A DNA stretch of 64,000 nt from JALYZC01 sp963725645. Lineage in GTDB: Bacteria; Actinomycetota; Thermoleophilia; Solirubrobacterales; Solirubrobacteraceae. The notes beneath the pieces were generated by a model. It saw only the letters and a list, made by a program, of their open reading frames with translations. It made no database searches and was not told the DNA's origin. The first letter of the stretch is position 1. Each line of letters begins with the position of its first letter. The position numbers and the translations under genes are program-made. This document shows, piece after piece, positions 35,630-43,575 of the stretch. The stretch covers positions 1,488,001 to 1,552,000 of the forward strand of contig CAVRZD010000006.1 in the NCBI GenBank assembly GCA_963725645.1, read 5' to 3'.

Positions 35630-36246
35630 GCGTCGCCAAGGCCAAGAAGCGGAAGAAGTCGACCTCCAGCTCCCTGCTGGAGCTCGTTCTGATCGTCGCC
35701 ACCGCCCTGGCGCTGGCGCTCGGCATCCAGGCCTTCCTGGTCAAGCCCTACCGGATCCCGAGCGAGTCGATGGAGCCCACGCTCCAGGTCGGCCAGCGCG
35801 TGCTGGTCAACCGGATCGGCACCCGCTTCTCGGACCCGGGCGTCGGCGACGTGCTCGTCTTCCACCCGCCGAAGGGCTCCGAGGACAACCGTTGCGGCGT
35901 GCCGCCCGTCCCGGGTCGCGCCTGTCCCGAGCCGACGCGCGGGCGCTCGGACGTCAACTTCATCAAGCGCGTGGTCGGCCTGCCCGGCGACACGATCGCG
36001 ATCCGCGACGGCCACGTGATCCGGAACGGCAAGCCCGCGACCGAGAAGTTCATCAAGCCCTGCACCGGCGGCGAGGAGTGCAACTTCCCCCGGCCGATCC
36101 GCGTGCCGAAGGACGACTACTTCATGATGGGCGACAACCGTGGCTCATCCGACGACAGCCGGTTCTGGGGCCCGGTCCCGAAGAAGTGGATCATCGGTGC
36201 GGCGTTCGCGACCTACTGGCCGCCGGGCCGCATCGGCCTCCTCTAG
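35626..36246 (+). CDS. lepB: type I signal peptidase
   Basis: This 206-residue membrane protease has a basic start, one membrane helix (about 17-38), the catalytic Ser48 in PSESMEPTL, Lys114 in FIKRVVGLPGD and the GDNRGSSDDSRFWGPVP box. It removes signal peptides from secreted proteins, several of which are in this window. GTG 35626 overlaps the rplS stop. Confidence 0.96.
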   Translation: MSVAKAKKRKKSTSSSLLELVLIVATALALALGIQAFLVKPYRIPSESMEPTLQVGQRVLVNRIGTRFSDPGVGDVLVFHPPKGSEDNRCGVPPVPGRACPEPTRGRSDVNFIKRVVGLPGDTIAIRDGHVIRNGKPATEKFIKPCTGGEECNFPRPIRVPKDDYFMMGDNRGSSDDSRFWGPVPKKWIIGAAFATYWPPGRIGLL

Positions 36247-36280
36247 AGATCCGGGTGGGGGTTCCGCCGGGCCTTCGGTC

Positions 36281-36952
36281 ATGATGCGCGCCATCGTGGC
36301 CCGTCGTCCCCAGCGCCCAACGGCGCGCAGGCTCTTCGCCTTCGATCGGGATCTGGGGGTGCGCTTCGTGGCCGGCGCGGACGAGGCGGGGCGGGGATGC
36401 CTGGCCGGGCCGCTGGTCGCCGCGGCCGTGCTGTTCGACTACGAGCGCCTCGGCCTGCGCGAGGTGCGGGCGCTGTCCGCGCTCAACGACTCCAAGCAGC
36501 ACAACGCCGAGGCGCGCGACACGCTCTACCCGATCGTGATGCGCACCGCCGCGCGCGTGGCCGTCGTGTCGCGGTGCGTGCGCGGCATCGACGCGCGCGG
36601 CCTGCACGTCACCAACCTGGCCGCCCTGCGCGACGCGCTCGTGCGCGTGGCGCGGCCCGGCTGCGTGTGCCTGTCCGACGGCTTCCCCGTTGGCGATGTC
36701 GGCCACCGGCAGCGGGCCGTGATCAGCGGCGACGCGCGCAGCGCGGCGATCGCCGCGGCCTCGATCGTCGCGAAGGTGACGCGCGACCGCTACATGCAGC
36801 GCGCGGACGCGCTGCACCCCGGCTGGGAGTTCGCGACCCACGTCGGTTACGCGACGCCCGAGCACCGCGCGGCGATCATGGCCCGCGGCGTCTCGCCCCT
36901 GCACCGGCCTTGTCGTTCCAGTCGGCGGCGTACCAGCAGCTCGCCGCTCTAG
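36281..36952 (+). CDS. rnhB: ribonuclease HII (two apparent frameshifts near the end)
   Basis: RNase HII removes ribonucleotides from DNA. GADEAGRGCLAGPLVAAAV (first catalytic Asp/Glu pair), LNDSKQ, CLSDGF and AASIVAKVTRDRYM are intact. The last residues (LSFQSAAYQQL) are in another frame from about 36908, then return to the original frame before TAG at 36950-36952. Loss of CGCG near 36908 and of GC near 36943 would explain both. It converges with yraN, with stops overlapping by three bases. Confidence 0.92.
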   Translation: MMRAIVARRPQRPTARRLFAFDRDLGVRFVAGADEAGRGCLAGPLVAAAVLFDYERLGLREVRALSALNDSKQHNAEARDTLYPIVMRTAARVAVVSRCVRGIDARGLHVTNLAALRDALVRVARPGCVCLSDGFPVGDVGHRQRAVISGDARSAAIAAASIVAKVTRDRYMQRADALHPGWEFATHVGYATPEHRAAIMARGVSPLHRPCRSSRRRTSSSPL

Positions 36953-37318
36953 AACGCGCCCTCGAGGTGCTCGAGGCGCGACGAGCCGCCCGCGCGCGTC
37001 GATCGTCACGCCGATCGCGTCGAAGCGCAGCTCGGCGGTGTGCGGCCGGTCGGTCCGCTCGGCCAGCCACTGGCGTGCCATCGCCCGCACGCGCGCCTGC
37101 TTGAGGCCGCCGAGCGCGTCCCACGGTAGCCCGCTCCCGACGCGCCGGGTCTTCACCTCGCAGAAGACCAGCCGCGCGCCGTCGAAGGCGACGAGGTCGA
37201 GCTCGCCCAGACGCGTGCGGTAGTTGCGCTCCAGCACCCGCAGGCCGCGGCGCTCGAGGTGCGCGGCCGCCAGGTGCTCGCCGCGGGCGCCGAGCCGGTG
37301 ACGCAGGTCGTTGGACAC
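36949..37318 (-). CDS. YraN/UPF0102 family nuclease-like protein (one apparent frameshift)
   Basis: This protein (about 123 residues after repair) has the YraN fold: LGARGEHLAAAHLERRGLRVLERNYRTRLGELDLVAFDG and VFCEVKTRR, a PD-(D/E)XK-like core (E-L-D...E-V-K). The C-terminus LEHLEGAF and its stop lie in the next frame after about 36976, repaired by one CG pair. GTG 37316-37318 is the start. Location beside rnhB and comM is conserved. Confidence 0.9.
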
Positions 37319-37476
37319 GGCCCGCGACGCTAGGCCCGCGGGAGTCGCCCGGGGCGCGCGTCCTGTGCCGGTTCGGCGACGCGGGCGCGGAGTGCCGGCG
37401 GGCGGCCTGTGCCGCACCGGCCAATCGGCGCGCCGCGCGCGTCCCGCGTCACACCTCGCTCCCTAGCGTCGTCGCC

Positions 37477-39037
37477 GTGCTCGCCCGCGTCACCGCATTC
37501 GCCATCGACGGCCTCGACTCGCGCCCGGTCACGGTCGAGGTCGACATCCGCCCCGGGCTGCCGGCCTTTACGGTCGTCGGCCTGGCGGACAAGGCCGTGC
37601 GCGAGGCGCGCGAGCGGGTGCGGTCGGCGGTGCTCAACTCGGGCTTCGAGTTCCCACAGCGGCGGATCACCTCCAATCTGGCCCCGGCTCACCTCCGCAA
37701 GGTGGGGCCGGGGTTCGACCTGGCGATCGCCGTCGGGCTGCTCGCGGCCGCCGGGCAGGTGGCGGCCGACGCGCTGGAGCGCTGGGCGGTGTTCGGCGAG
37801 CTCTCGCTGGGTGGCGAGCTGCGACCGGCCCGCGGGACGCTCAGCGTTGCGGAGGGCGCGCGTCGGCTGGGGATCGACGGTCTGATCCTCCCGCGCGAGC
37901 GCGCGGCGGAGGCCGCGCTCGTCGACGGCCTCCGTGTCGCCGGGGTGGCGACCCTGCGCGAGGTGACCGAGGTGCTCGCGGGTGAGCGGACCGCTCCCGC
38001 GCCGCAGTCGCCGCCGCCCGACAACTGCGCAGGCGAGCCCGATGGCCGATCTTGGGGACGTGCGCGGCCACGCCGAGCCGGTCGAGGCGCTCGTGATCGC
38101 GGCGGCCGGCGGCCACCACCTCCTGATGGAGGGCCCGCCGGGCACCGGGAAGACCATGCTCGCCCGACGGCTGCCGGGCATCCTGCCGCCGCTGTCCCGG
38201 GCCGAGGCGATCGAGGTGACCCGGATCCGCAGCGTCGCCGGGCGCCACGCCGGCGCCGCGCTCGCGGCCGCCCGGCCCTTCCGGGCACCGCACCACAGCA
38301 TCTCGGCCTCCGGGCTCGTCGGCGGCGGCACGGTTCCGGCGCCGGGCGAGGCCACGTTCGCCCACCACGGCGTGCTGTTCCTCGACGAGCTCTCCGAGTT
38401 CGCGCGGCCGGCGCTGGAGGCGTTGCGCCAGCCGCTCGAGGACGGCCACGTGATCGTCGTGCGCGGCCAGCACGCGATGCGGTTCCCGACCCGGTTCATG
38501 CTCGTCGCGGCCACGAACCCCTGCGCCTGCGGGTTCCACGGCGAGGCCGGGAGATGTCGCTGCTCGGACTCCGAGCTCGCGCGCCACCGCCGCCGCCTCA
38601 GCGGCCCGCTCCTCGATCGCGTGGACCTGCTCATCGGCGTGCCCCGCCCGAGCGCCGACGATCTCGGCGCTCCATCGGCCACCACGTCGGCCGCCGCCCG
38701 CGACCGCGTGCTCGCTGCGCGCGAGCGCCAATCGCGGCGCCTGGCCGCGACCGGCGTGGCGTGCAACGCCAGGATGACTCCGCGTCAGCTGCGGCGCCAC
38801 GTCGCGCTGTCCGACGCGGCCGACGCCGCACTGCGCGACGCACACGAGCGCGCGCACCTGAGCCCGCGCGGGCGCCAGCGAGTGCTGCGCGTGGCGCGCA
38901 CCGTGGCCGACCTCGACGGAGTCGAGCTCGTGACCACCGAGCACGTCCTCAAGGCCCTGTCGCTGCGCCAGCACGAGCCCGGCGAGGAGCCCGACGCCCC
39001 CGCGACGGCGACGGCGGCGGCGGTCCTGGCGAGGTGA
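37477..39037 (+). CDS. comM: ComM/YifB-type Mg-chelatase-like AAA+ ATPase (one apparent frameshift)
   Basis: The N-terminal Lon-S5-like part (ITSNLAPAHLRKVGPGFDLAIAVGLLAA) runs from the GTG at 37477. After about 38034 the reading frame changes to DLGDVRGHAEPVEALVIAAAGGHHLLMEGPPGTGKTMLARRLPG (Walker A), then LFLDELSEF (Walker B), a Cys-rich ATNPCACGF insertion and a helical lid. Restoring a GC pair near 38034 gives about 520 residues. ComM drives branch migration during natural transformation, consistent with dprA next to it. Confidence 0.93.
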
Positions 39038-40125
39038 GCGCGTGCGACGACTGCCTGCGGCGCACCTGGCTGGTGGCGGCGCTGGCGGCACGCCTCCAGC
39101 GGGTCGGCGGACCGCCCGTCGTGCGCGCCCTGCTGGCGCTCGACGACGCCGAGCTGCTGGCGGCCCTCGCGAACGGTGAGCGGGGAGCGCCGATCCGCGC
39201 CGGCCATCGCGCGTTCGATCCCGGCGACGCACGCGACCGCTGCCGCGCCGCCGGGCTGGAGGCGGTGTGCCGCTGCAATGCCGCCTACCCGGCCGCCCTG
39301 CGCGACCTGGAGGCGGTGCCGGCCGTGCTGCACGCCACCAGCCTGCGGACGCTCGCCGCCGCGACCGCCGAGCCGGCTGTCGTCGTCGTCGGCGCCCGTC
39401 GCGCATCGACGTACGGCCTCGAGGTGGCGCGCGCGCTCGGCCGCGACCTCGGCGCCGCGGGCGCGCCGGTGGTCAGCGGCCTCGCGCTCGGCGTCGACGG
39501 CGCCGCGCACCGGGGCGCGCTGGCCGGCGCCGGGACCACCGTGGCGGTGCTCGCGGGCGGCGCGGACGTGCCCTACCCGGCCAGCCACGCGCGGCTGTAC
39601 CGCCGGATCGCCGGCGCCGGCGCCGGCTCCGCGGTGTCCGAGCTGCCGCCGGGCACGCGCGCCTTCCCCTGGTGCTTTCCGGCCCGCAACCGCATCATCG
39701 CCGCGCTGGGCGCGCTGACCGTCGTGGTGGAGGCCGCGCCGCGGTCGGGCGCGCTGGTGACCGCCGCGGTCGCGCGCGAGCTCGGCCGCGAGGTCGGCGC
39801 GGTGCCCGGCCAGGTCACGTCCGACCTCGCGAGCGGGACCAACGCGCTGATCGCCGACGGCGCGCACCTGGTCTCGGGCGCGCAGGATGCGCTCGACGTG
39901 ACCTATGGCGCCGGCGTCCGACGTGTGCCCGAGCGTCCGATCCCTGCCGACCTCGATCCCGCCCTCCGCCGGCTGCTCGAGGCGGTCGCGGCGGGCCACG
40001 ACACCGTCGCGGCCGCGGGCCGCCACGCCGCGGGCGCGGGCGACGCGGCCGTCGCGCTCACCCGGCTGGAGCTGCTCGGCCTGCTGCGTCGCACCGCCGG
40101 AGGCCGCTACGTGCGGGTCGCGTAA
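39034..40125 (+). CDS. dprA: DNA processing protein DprA
   Basis: This 363-residue RecA loader for transforming DNA has AVVVVGARRASTYGLEVARALG (Rossmann start), VVSGLALGVDGAAHRGAL, AVLAGGADVPYPASHARLY, NRIIAALGALTVVVEAAPRSGALVTA and a C-terminal winged-helix tail. An N-terminal helix-rich SAM-like part starts with CDDCLRRTWLVAAL. The GTG overlaps the comM stop (GTGA). Confidence 0.95.
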   Translation: MSACDDCLRRTWLVAALAARLQRVGGPPVVRALLALDDAELLAALANGERGAPIRAGHRAFDPGDARDRCRAAGLEAVCRCNAAYPAALRDLEAVPAVLHATSLRTLAAATAEPAVVVVGARRASTYGLEVARALGRDLGAAGAPVVSGLALGVDGAAHRGALAGAGTTVAVLAGGADVPYPASHARLYRRIAGAGAGSAVSELPPGTRAFPWCFPARNRIIAALGALTVVVEAAPRSGALVTAAVARELGREVGAVPGQVTSDLASGTNALIADGAHLVSGAQDALDVTYGAGVRRVPERPIPADLDPALRRLLEAVAAGHDTVAAAGRHAAGAGDAAVALTRLELLGLLRRTAGGRYVRVA

Positions 40126-40138
40126 TCTCGAACGCCGC

Positions 40139-40933
40139 GTGCCGGAACCCACCCGCATCCCTCGCGTGCTTACGATCGCCGGCTCGGACTCCGGGGGCGG
40201 GGCCGGCATCCAGGCCGACCTCAAGGCGTTCGCCGCGGCCGGAGTGCACGGGATGACCGCGATCACCGCCATCACGGCGCAGAACACGGTCGGCGTCAGC
40301 GCCGTGCAGGCGATCGCCCCCGAGGTGATCGTGGCGCAGGTGCGGGCGGTCGCCGAGGACATCGGTGTCGACGCCGTGAAGATCGGGATGCTCGGCGACA
40401 TCGCCACGATCGCGGCGGTCGGCGACGCGCTCGACCTGCTCGACCCGGACAGCCCGGTCGTGCTCGACCCGGTCATGGTGGCCGAGTCCGGCGCCGAGCT
40501 CCTGGCCCCCGACGCGCGGGACGCGCTGGTCCGGGACCTCCTGCCGCGCGCCACCGTGGTCACGCCGAACGTCCCGGAGGCGCGGGTCCTGGCGGGGGCG
40601 CCGGAGGCCGAGCCCGACGACCTCGCCCGCGCCGTGCACGCGCTCGGTCCGCGCGCCGTCGTGGTCACCGGCGGGCACCGCGAGGATCCGGTGGACGTGT
40701 TCTACGACGGCGAGCACCTCGAGCACATCGGCGGGCCCCGGCACCCCGACGGCGCCTCGCACGGGTCCGGCTGCACGCACGCCTCGACGCTCGCGGCGCG
40801 TCTGGCGTTCGGGGACTCGCTGCGCGAGGCGGCCACGGTCGCCCGGGCGGTGACGGCTGACGCGGTGGCCCACGGCCTGCGCGACGTCGGAAGGGGCGCG
40901 GGCCCCGTGGACGTCCTCCACTCGCGTGGCTGA
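40139..40933 (+). CDS. thiD: hydroxymethylpyrimidine/phosphomethylpyrimidine kinase
   Basis: This 264-residue kinase makes HMP-PP for thiamine synthesis. It has VLTIAGSDSGGGAGIQADLKAF, MTAITAITAQNTVGV, the anion hole GASHGSGCTHASTLAAR and the VVLDPVMVAESGAELL loop. The GTG at 40139 follows TAATCT (40123-40128) by ten bases. No other thiamine gene is near. Confidence 0.95.
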   Translation: MPEPTRIPRVLTIAGSDSGGGAGIQADLKAFAAAGVHGMTAITAITAQNTVGVSAVQAIAPEVIVAQVRAVAEDIGVDAVKIGMLGDIATIAAVGDALDLLDPDSPVVLDPVMVAESGAELLAPDARDALVRDLLPRATVVTPNVPEARVLAGAPEAEPDDLARAVHALGPRAVVVTGGHREDPVDVFYDGEHLEHIGGPRHPDGASHGSGCTHASTLAARLAFGDSLREAATVARAVTADAVAHGLRDVGRGAGPVDVLHSRG

Positions 40934-40962
40934 CCCAGGGTCCTCTGGCATAATCGGGGACC

Positions 40963-41211
40963 GTGAAGTTCCTGCGTATGAAGCCCGGACACGGCGAGGT
41001 CCTGCTCGCCGAGGGTGACGTGGAGGTGGAGGAGGACGAGCAGGCCCTGATCGAGGAGTTCAGGCGCCAGCTCGACCAGGGGATGTGGGCCGCGGTGCCC
41101 ACCAACAGCGCCGGCCGGCGCGAGGCGGAGATCGTCAAGGCCTTCGAGAACGTGCCTCGCGACGCCGAGCGCGTGATCTTCTTCCCGCGCGCCGCCGGCG
41201 GCGCGCGCTGA
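40963..41211 (+). CDS. small conserved-looking protein, unknown
   Basis: This 82-residue protein begins MKFLRMKPGHGEVLLAEGDVEVEEDEQALIEEFRRQLDQGMWAAVPT, with a later EIVKAFENVPRDAERVIFFPRAAGG. The layout resembles a ubiquitin-like or YchF-tail-like fold, but I cannot name it. CATAAT (40949-40954) lies nine bases before the GTG, a good leaderless -10 box. It leads into the next gene 12 bases on. Confidence 0.65.
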   Translation: MKFLRMKPGHGEVLLAEGDVEVEEDEQALIEEFRRQLDQGMWAAVPTNSAGRREAEIVKAFENVPRDAERVIFFPRAAGGAR

Positions 41212-41223
41212 GGCGGCCGCGCC

Positions 41224-41835
41224 GTGGCGCTCGCGCTCTTCGCAACCTGCATCGTCATCGTCGTACTGCTGTGGGAGATCGCCTGGCCGCGCATCGAGCA
41301 GGCCCGCGAGCGCCGCAAGGCCAACCGGCAGCGGGTGCCTCGCCACGACTACGACCCGGGCCGCGAGCGCCGCGCCGAGCAGCGCGCGCGCCAGCTGCTG
41401 CGGTCCTGCGTCAACGACGAGGAGTGGGGGATGTACCGCGACCTCGGGTTCATCCGCGTGTGGGGGGCGCGGGCCGAGGGCCCCGGCGCGGGTGGCGCCC
41501 CCTACGCCTACCTCATCTACCCGCACAAGCCGATCGTCGCCTACCTGCCCCAGACCCGCGAGCTGCTCAACGAGTACTGCGTCGAGTTCCCCGACGAGAC
41601 GCGGCCCTATGGGAGCGCTCTGCTCCCCGAGTCCGACGACGTGCTCGCCAAGTGGATGGCGCTGACCGGAGACGAGCGCCGGCTGATCGCCGACGCGAAC
41701 ATGCACCTGCCGGGGCGCCAGGTCGATCCCAAGCAGGTCCGCCGCGACCTGTGGCGGCTCGGGGAGTGGGAGCGCGAGCGGGCCCGCCGCGCGCCCCGAG
41801 CCGCGAGCGAGGGCGGTAGCGTTCCCGCCCCGTGA
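41224..41835 (+). CDS. membrane-anchored protein, unknown
   Basis: This 203-residue protein has an N-terminal membrane helix (about 3-20), a basic stretch, then a soluble region with NDEEWGMYRDLGFIRVWG, YAYLIYPHKPIVAYLPQTRELLNEYCVEFPD and DDVLAKWMALTGDERRLI. The regular helices suggest a small globular cytoplasmic domain. Its end overlaps ilvD by four bases. The unit 40963-41835 may be co-transcribed. I recognise no family. Confidence 0.65.
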   Translation: MALALFATCIVIVVLLWEIAWPRIEQARERRKANRQRVPRHDYDPGRERRAEQRARQLLRSCVNDEEWGMYRDLGFIRVWGARAEGPGAGGAPYAYLIYPHKPIVAYLPQTRELLNEYCVEFPDETRPYGSALLPESDDVLAKWMALTGDERRLIADANMHLPGRQVDPKQVRRDLWRLGEWERERARRAPRAASEGGSVPAP

Positions 41836-43523
41836 CGCCTCCCCCGAGCACGACCTTCGACCTCAAGCACAAGAGCCGCGCCCTCACCGAGGGGCCGGAG
41901 CGCGCCGCCGCGCGCGCCTACCTCCACGGCATCGGCTTCGACGAGGAGGCCCTGGCCAAGCCGATCGTCGGGGTCGCCTCCACCTGGATCGAGGCGATGC
42001 CGTGCAACTTCCACCTGCGCGCGCTGGCCGCGAAGGTCAAGGAGGGCGTCCGCGCCGCCGGCGGCACGCCGATGGAGTTCAACACGATCGCGATCTCCGA
42101 CGGCATCACGATGGGCACGTCGGGGATGAAGACGTCGCTGGTCTCGCGCGAGGCGATCGCCGACACGATCGAGCTGACCGGCCTCGGTTACCTGTTCGAC
42201 GCCGTCGTGGCGCTGAGCGGGTGCGACAAGACGATCCCCGGGACCGTGATGGCGCTGGCCCGGTTGGACGTCCCCTCGGTGATGCTCTACGGCGGCTCGA
42301 TCTACCCCGGCCGCTTCGAAGGCCACGACGTCACGATCCAGGACGTGTTCGAGGCGGTCGGCCGTCACGCGGCCGGCGACATGACCGACGAGCAACTGGA
42401 GGCGCTGGTCGAAGTGGCGTCGCCGGGCTCGGGCGCATGCGGCGGCCAGTTCACGGCCAACACCATGGCGATGGCGTTCGAGGTCATGGGTATCTCGCCG
42501 CCGGGCGCCGCGATGGTGCCGGCGATGGACGGCCGCAAGAGCGAGGTGGCGGTCGACGCCGGCAGGCTCGTGCTGGACGTACTTGCCCGCGGCCAGCGGC
42601 CCAGCGACATCATCACTCGCGAGTCGCTGGAGAACGCGATCGCCGCCGTCGCCACCAGCGGCGGGTCGACGAACGCCGTGCTGCACCTCCTGGCGGTTGC
42701 GCGCGAGGCCGGCGTCGAGCTCGCGATCGACGACTTCGACCGCATCAGCGAGCGCACGCCGCTGCTGTGCAGCCTGAAGCCCGGCGGTGACTACGTCGCG
42801 GTGGACCTCTACGAGGCCGGCGGGATCGCGCTCGTGGCCCAGCGGCTGCTCGAGGCGGGGCTGCTGCACGCCGACGCCCCCACCGTCTCCGGCCAGACGA
42901 TCGGCGACGTCGCGCGCGCGGCCGAGGAGGCCGAGGGCCAGCAGGTGGTCCGCTCGCTGTCGGACCCGATCAAGCCCACGGGCGGCCTCGCCATCCTGCG
43001 CGGGAACCTCGCTCCGGAGGGATGCGTGGTGAAGCTCGCGGGCCACGAGCGCACGACGCACGCCGGCCCGGCGCGTGTGTTCGAGTCCGAGGAGGACGCC
43101 ATGGCCGCAGTCACGGGCAAGCGAATCGAGGCCGGCGACGTCGTCGTGATCCGCAACGAGGGCCCCGCCGGCGGGCCCGGCATGCGCGAGATGCTCGCCG
43201 TCACCGCCGCGCTGGTGGGCGAGGGCCTGGGCGAGGACGTCGCACTGCTCACCGACGGCCGCTTCTCCGGGGCCACCCACGGCCTGATGGCGGGCCACGT
43301 CGCACCCGAGGCGCTGCGCGGCGGCCCGATCGCCGCGGTCCGTGACGGGGACCGCGTCACCCTCGACGTGGCGGCCCGGCGCCTCGACGTCGAGCTCAGC
43401 GACGAGGAGATCGCGGCGCGCGTCGCGGCCTACGAACCACCGCCGCCCGCGTACCGCCAGGGCGTCATGGCGAAGTACGCCAGGTTGGTGTCCTCGGCCT
43501 CGCAGGGGGCCGTGTGCGGGTGA
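41832..43523 (+). CDS. ilvD: dihydroxy-acid dehydratase
   Basis: This 563-residue Fe-S enzyme makes 2-oxo acids for valine, leucine and isoleucine. Cluster Cys residues are in MPCNFHLRAL, LSGCDKTIPG and SGACGGQFTANTM. KPTGGLAILRGNLAPEGCVVK and DGRFSGATHGLMAGHVAPEA are also diagnostic. GTG 41832 overlaps the upstream gene; TAGCGT (41817-41822) may be a -10 box within that gene. Confidence 0.97.
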   Translation: MTPPPSTTFDLKHKSRALTEGPERAAARAYLHGIGFDEEALAKPIVGVASTWIEAMPCNFHLRALAAKVKEGVRAAGGTPMEFNTIAISDGITMGTSGMKTSLVSREAIADTIELTGLGYLFDAVVALSGCDKTIPGTVMALARLDVPSVMLYGGSIYPGRFEGHDVTIQDVFEAVGRHAAGDMTDEQLEALVEVASPGSGACGGQFTANTMAMAFEVMGISPPGAAMVPAMDGRKSEVAVDAGRLVLDVLARGQRPSDIITRESLENAIAAVATSGGSTNAVLHLLAVAREAGVELAIDDFDRISERTPLLCSLKPGGDYVAVDLYEAGGIALVAQRLLEAGLLHADAPTVSGQTIGDVARAAEEAEGQQVVRSLSDPIKPTGGLAILRGNLAPEGCVVKLAGHERTTHAGPARVFESEEDAMAAVTGKRIEAGDVVVIRNEGPAGGPGMREMLAVTAALVGEGLGEDVALLTDGRFSGATHGLMAGHVAPEALRGGPIAAVRDGDRVTLDVAARRLDVELSDEEIAARVAAYEPPPPAYRQGVMAKYARLVSSASQGAVCG

Positions 43524-43575
43524 CGGCCTGCATGCACGCGCTCAACCCCCCTCGCTGAACCGCCGATACACGACT

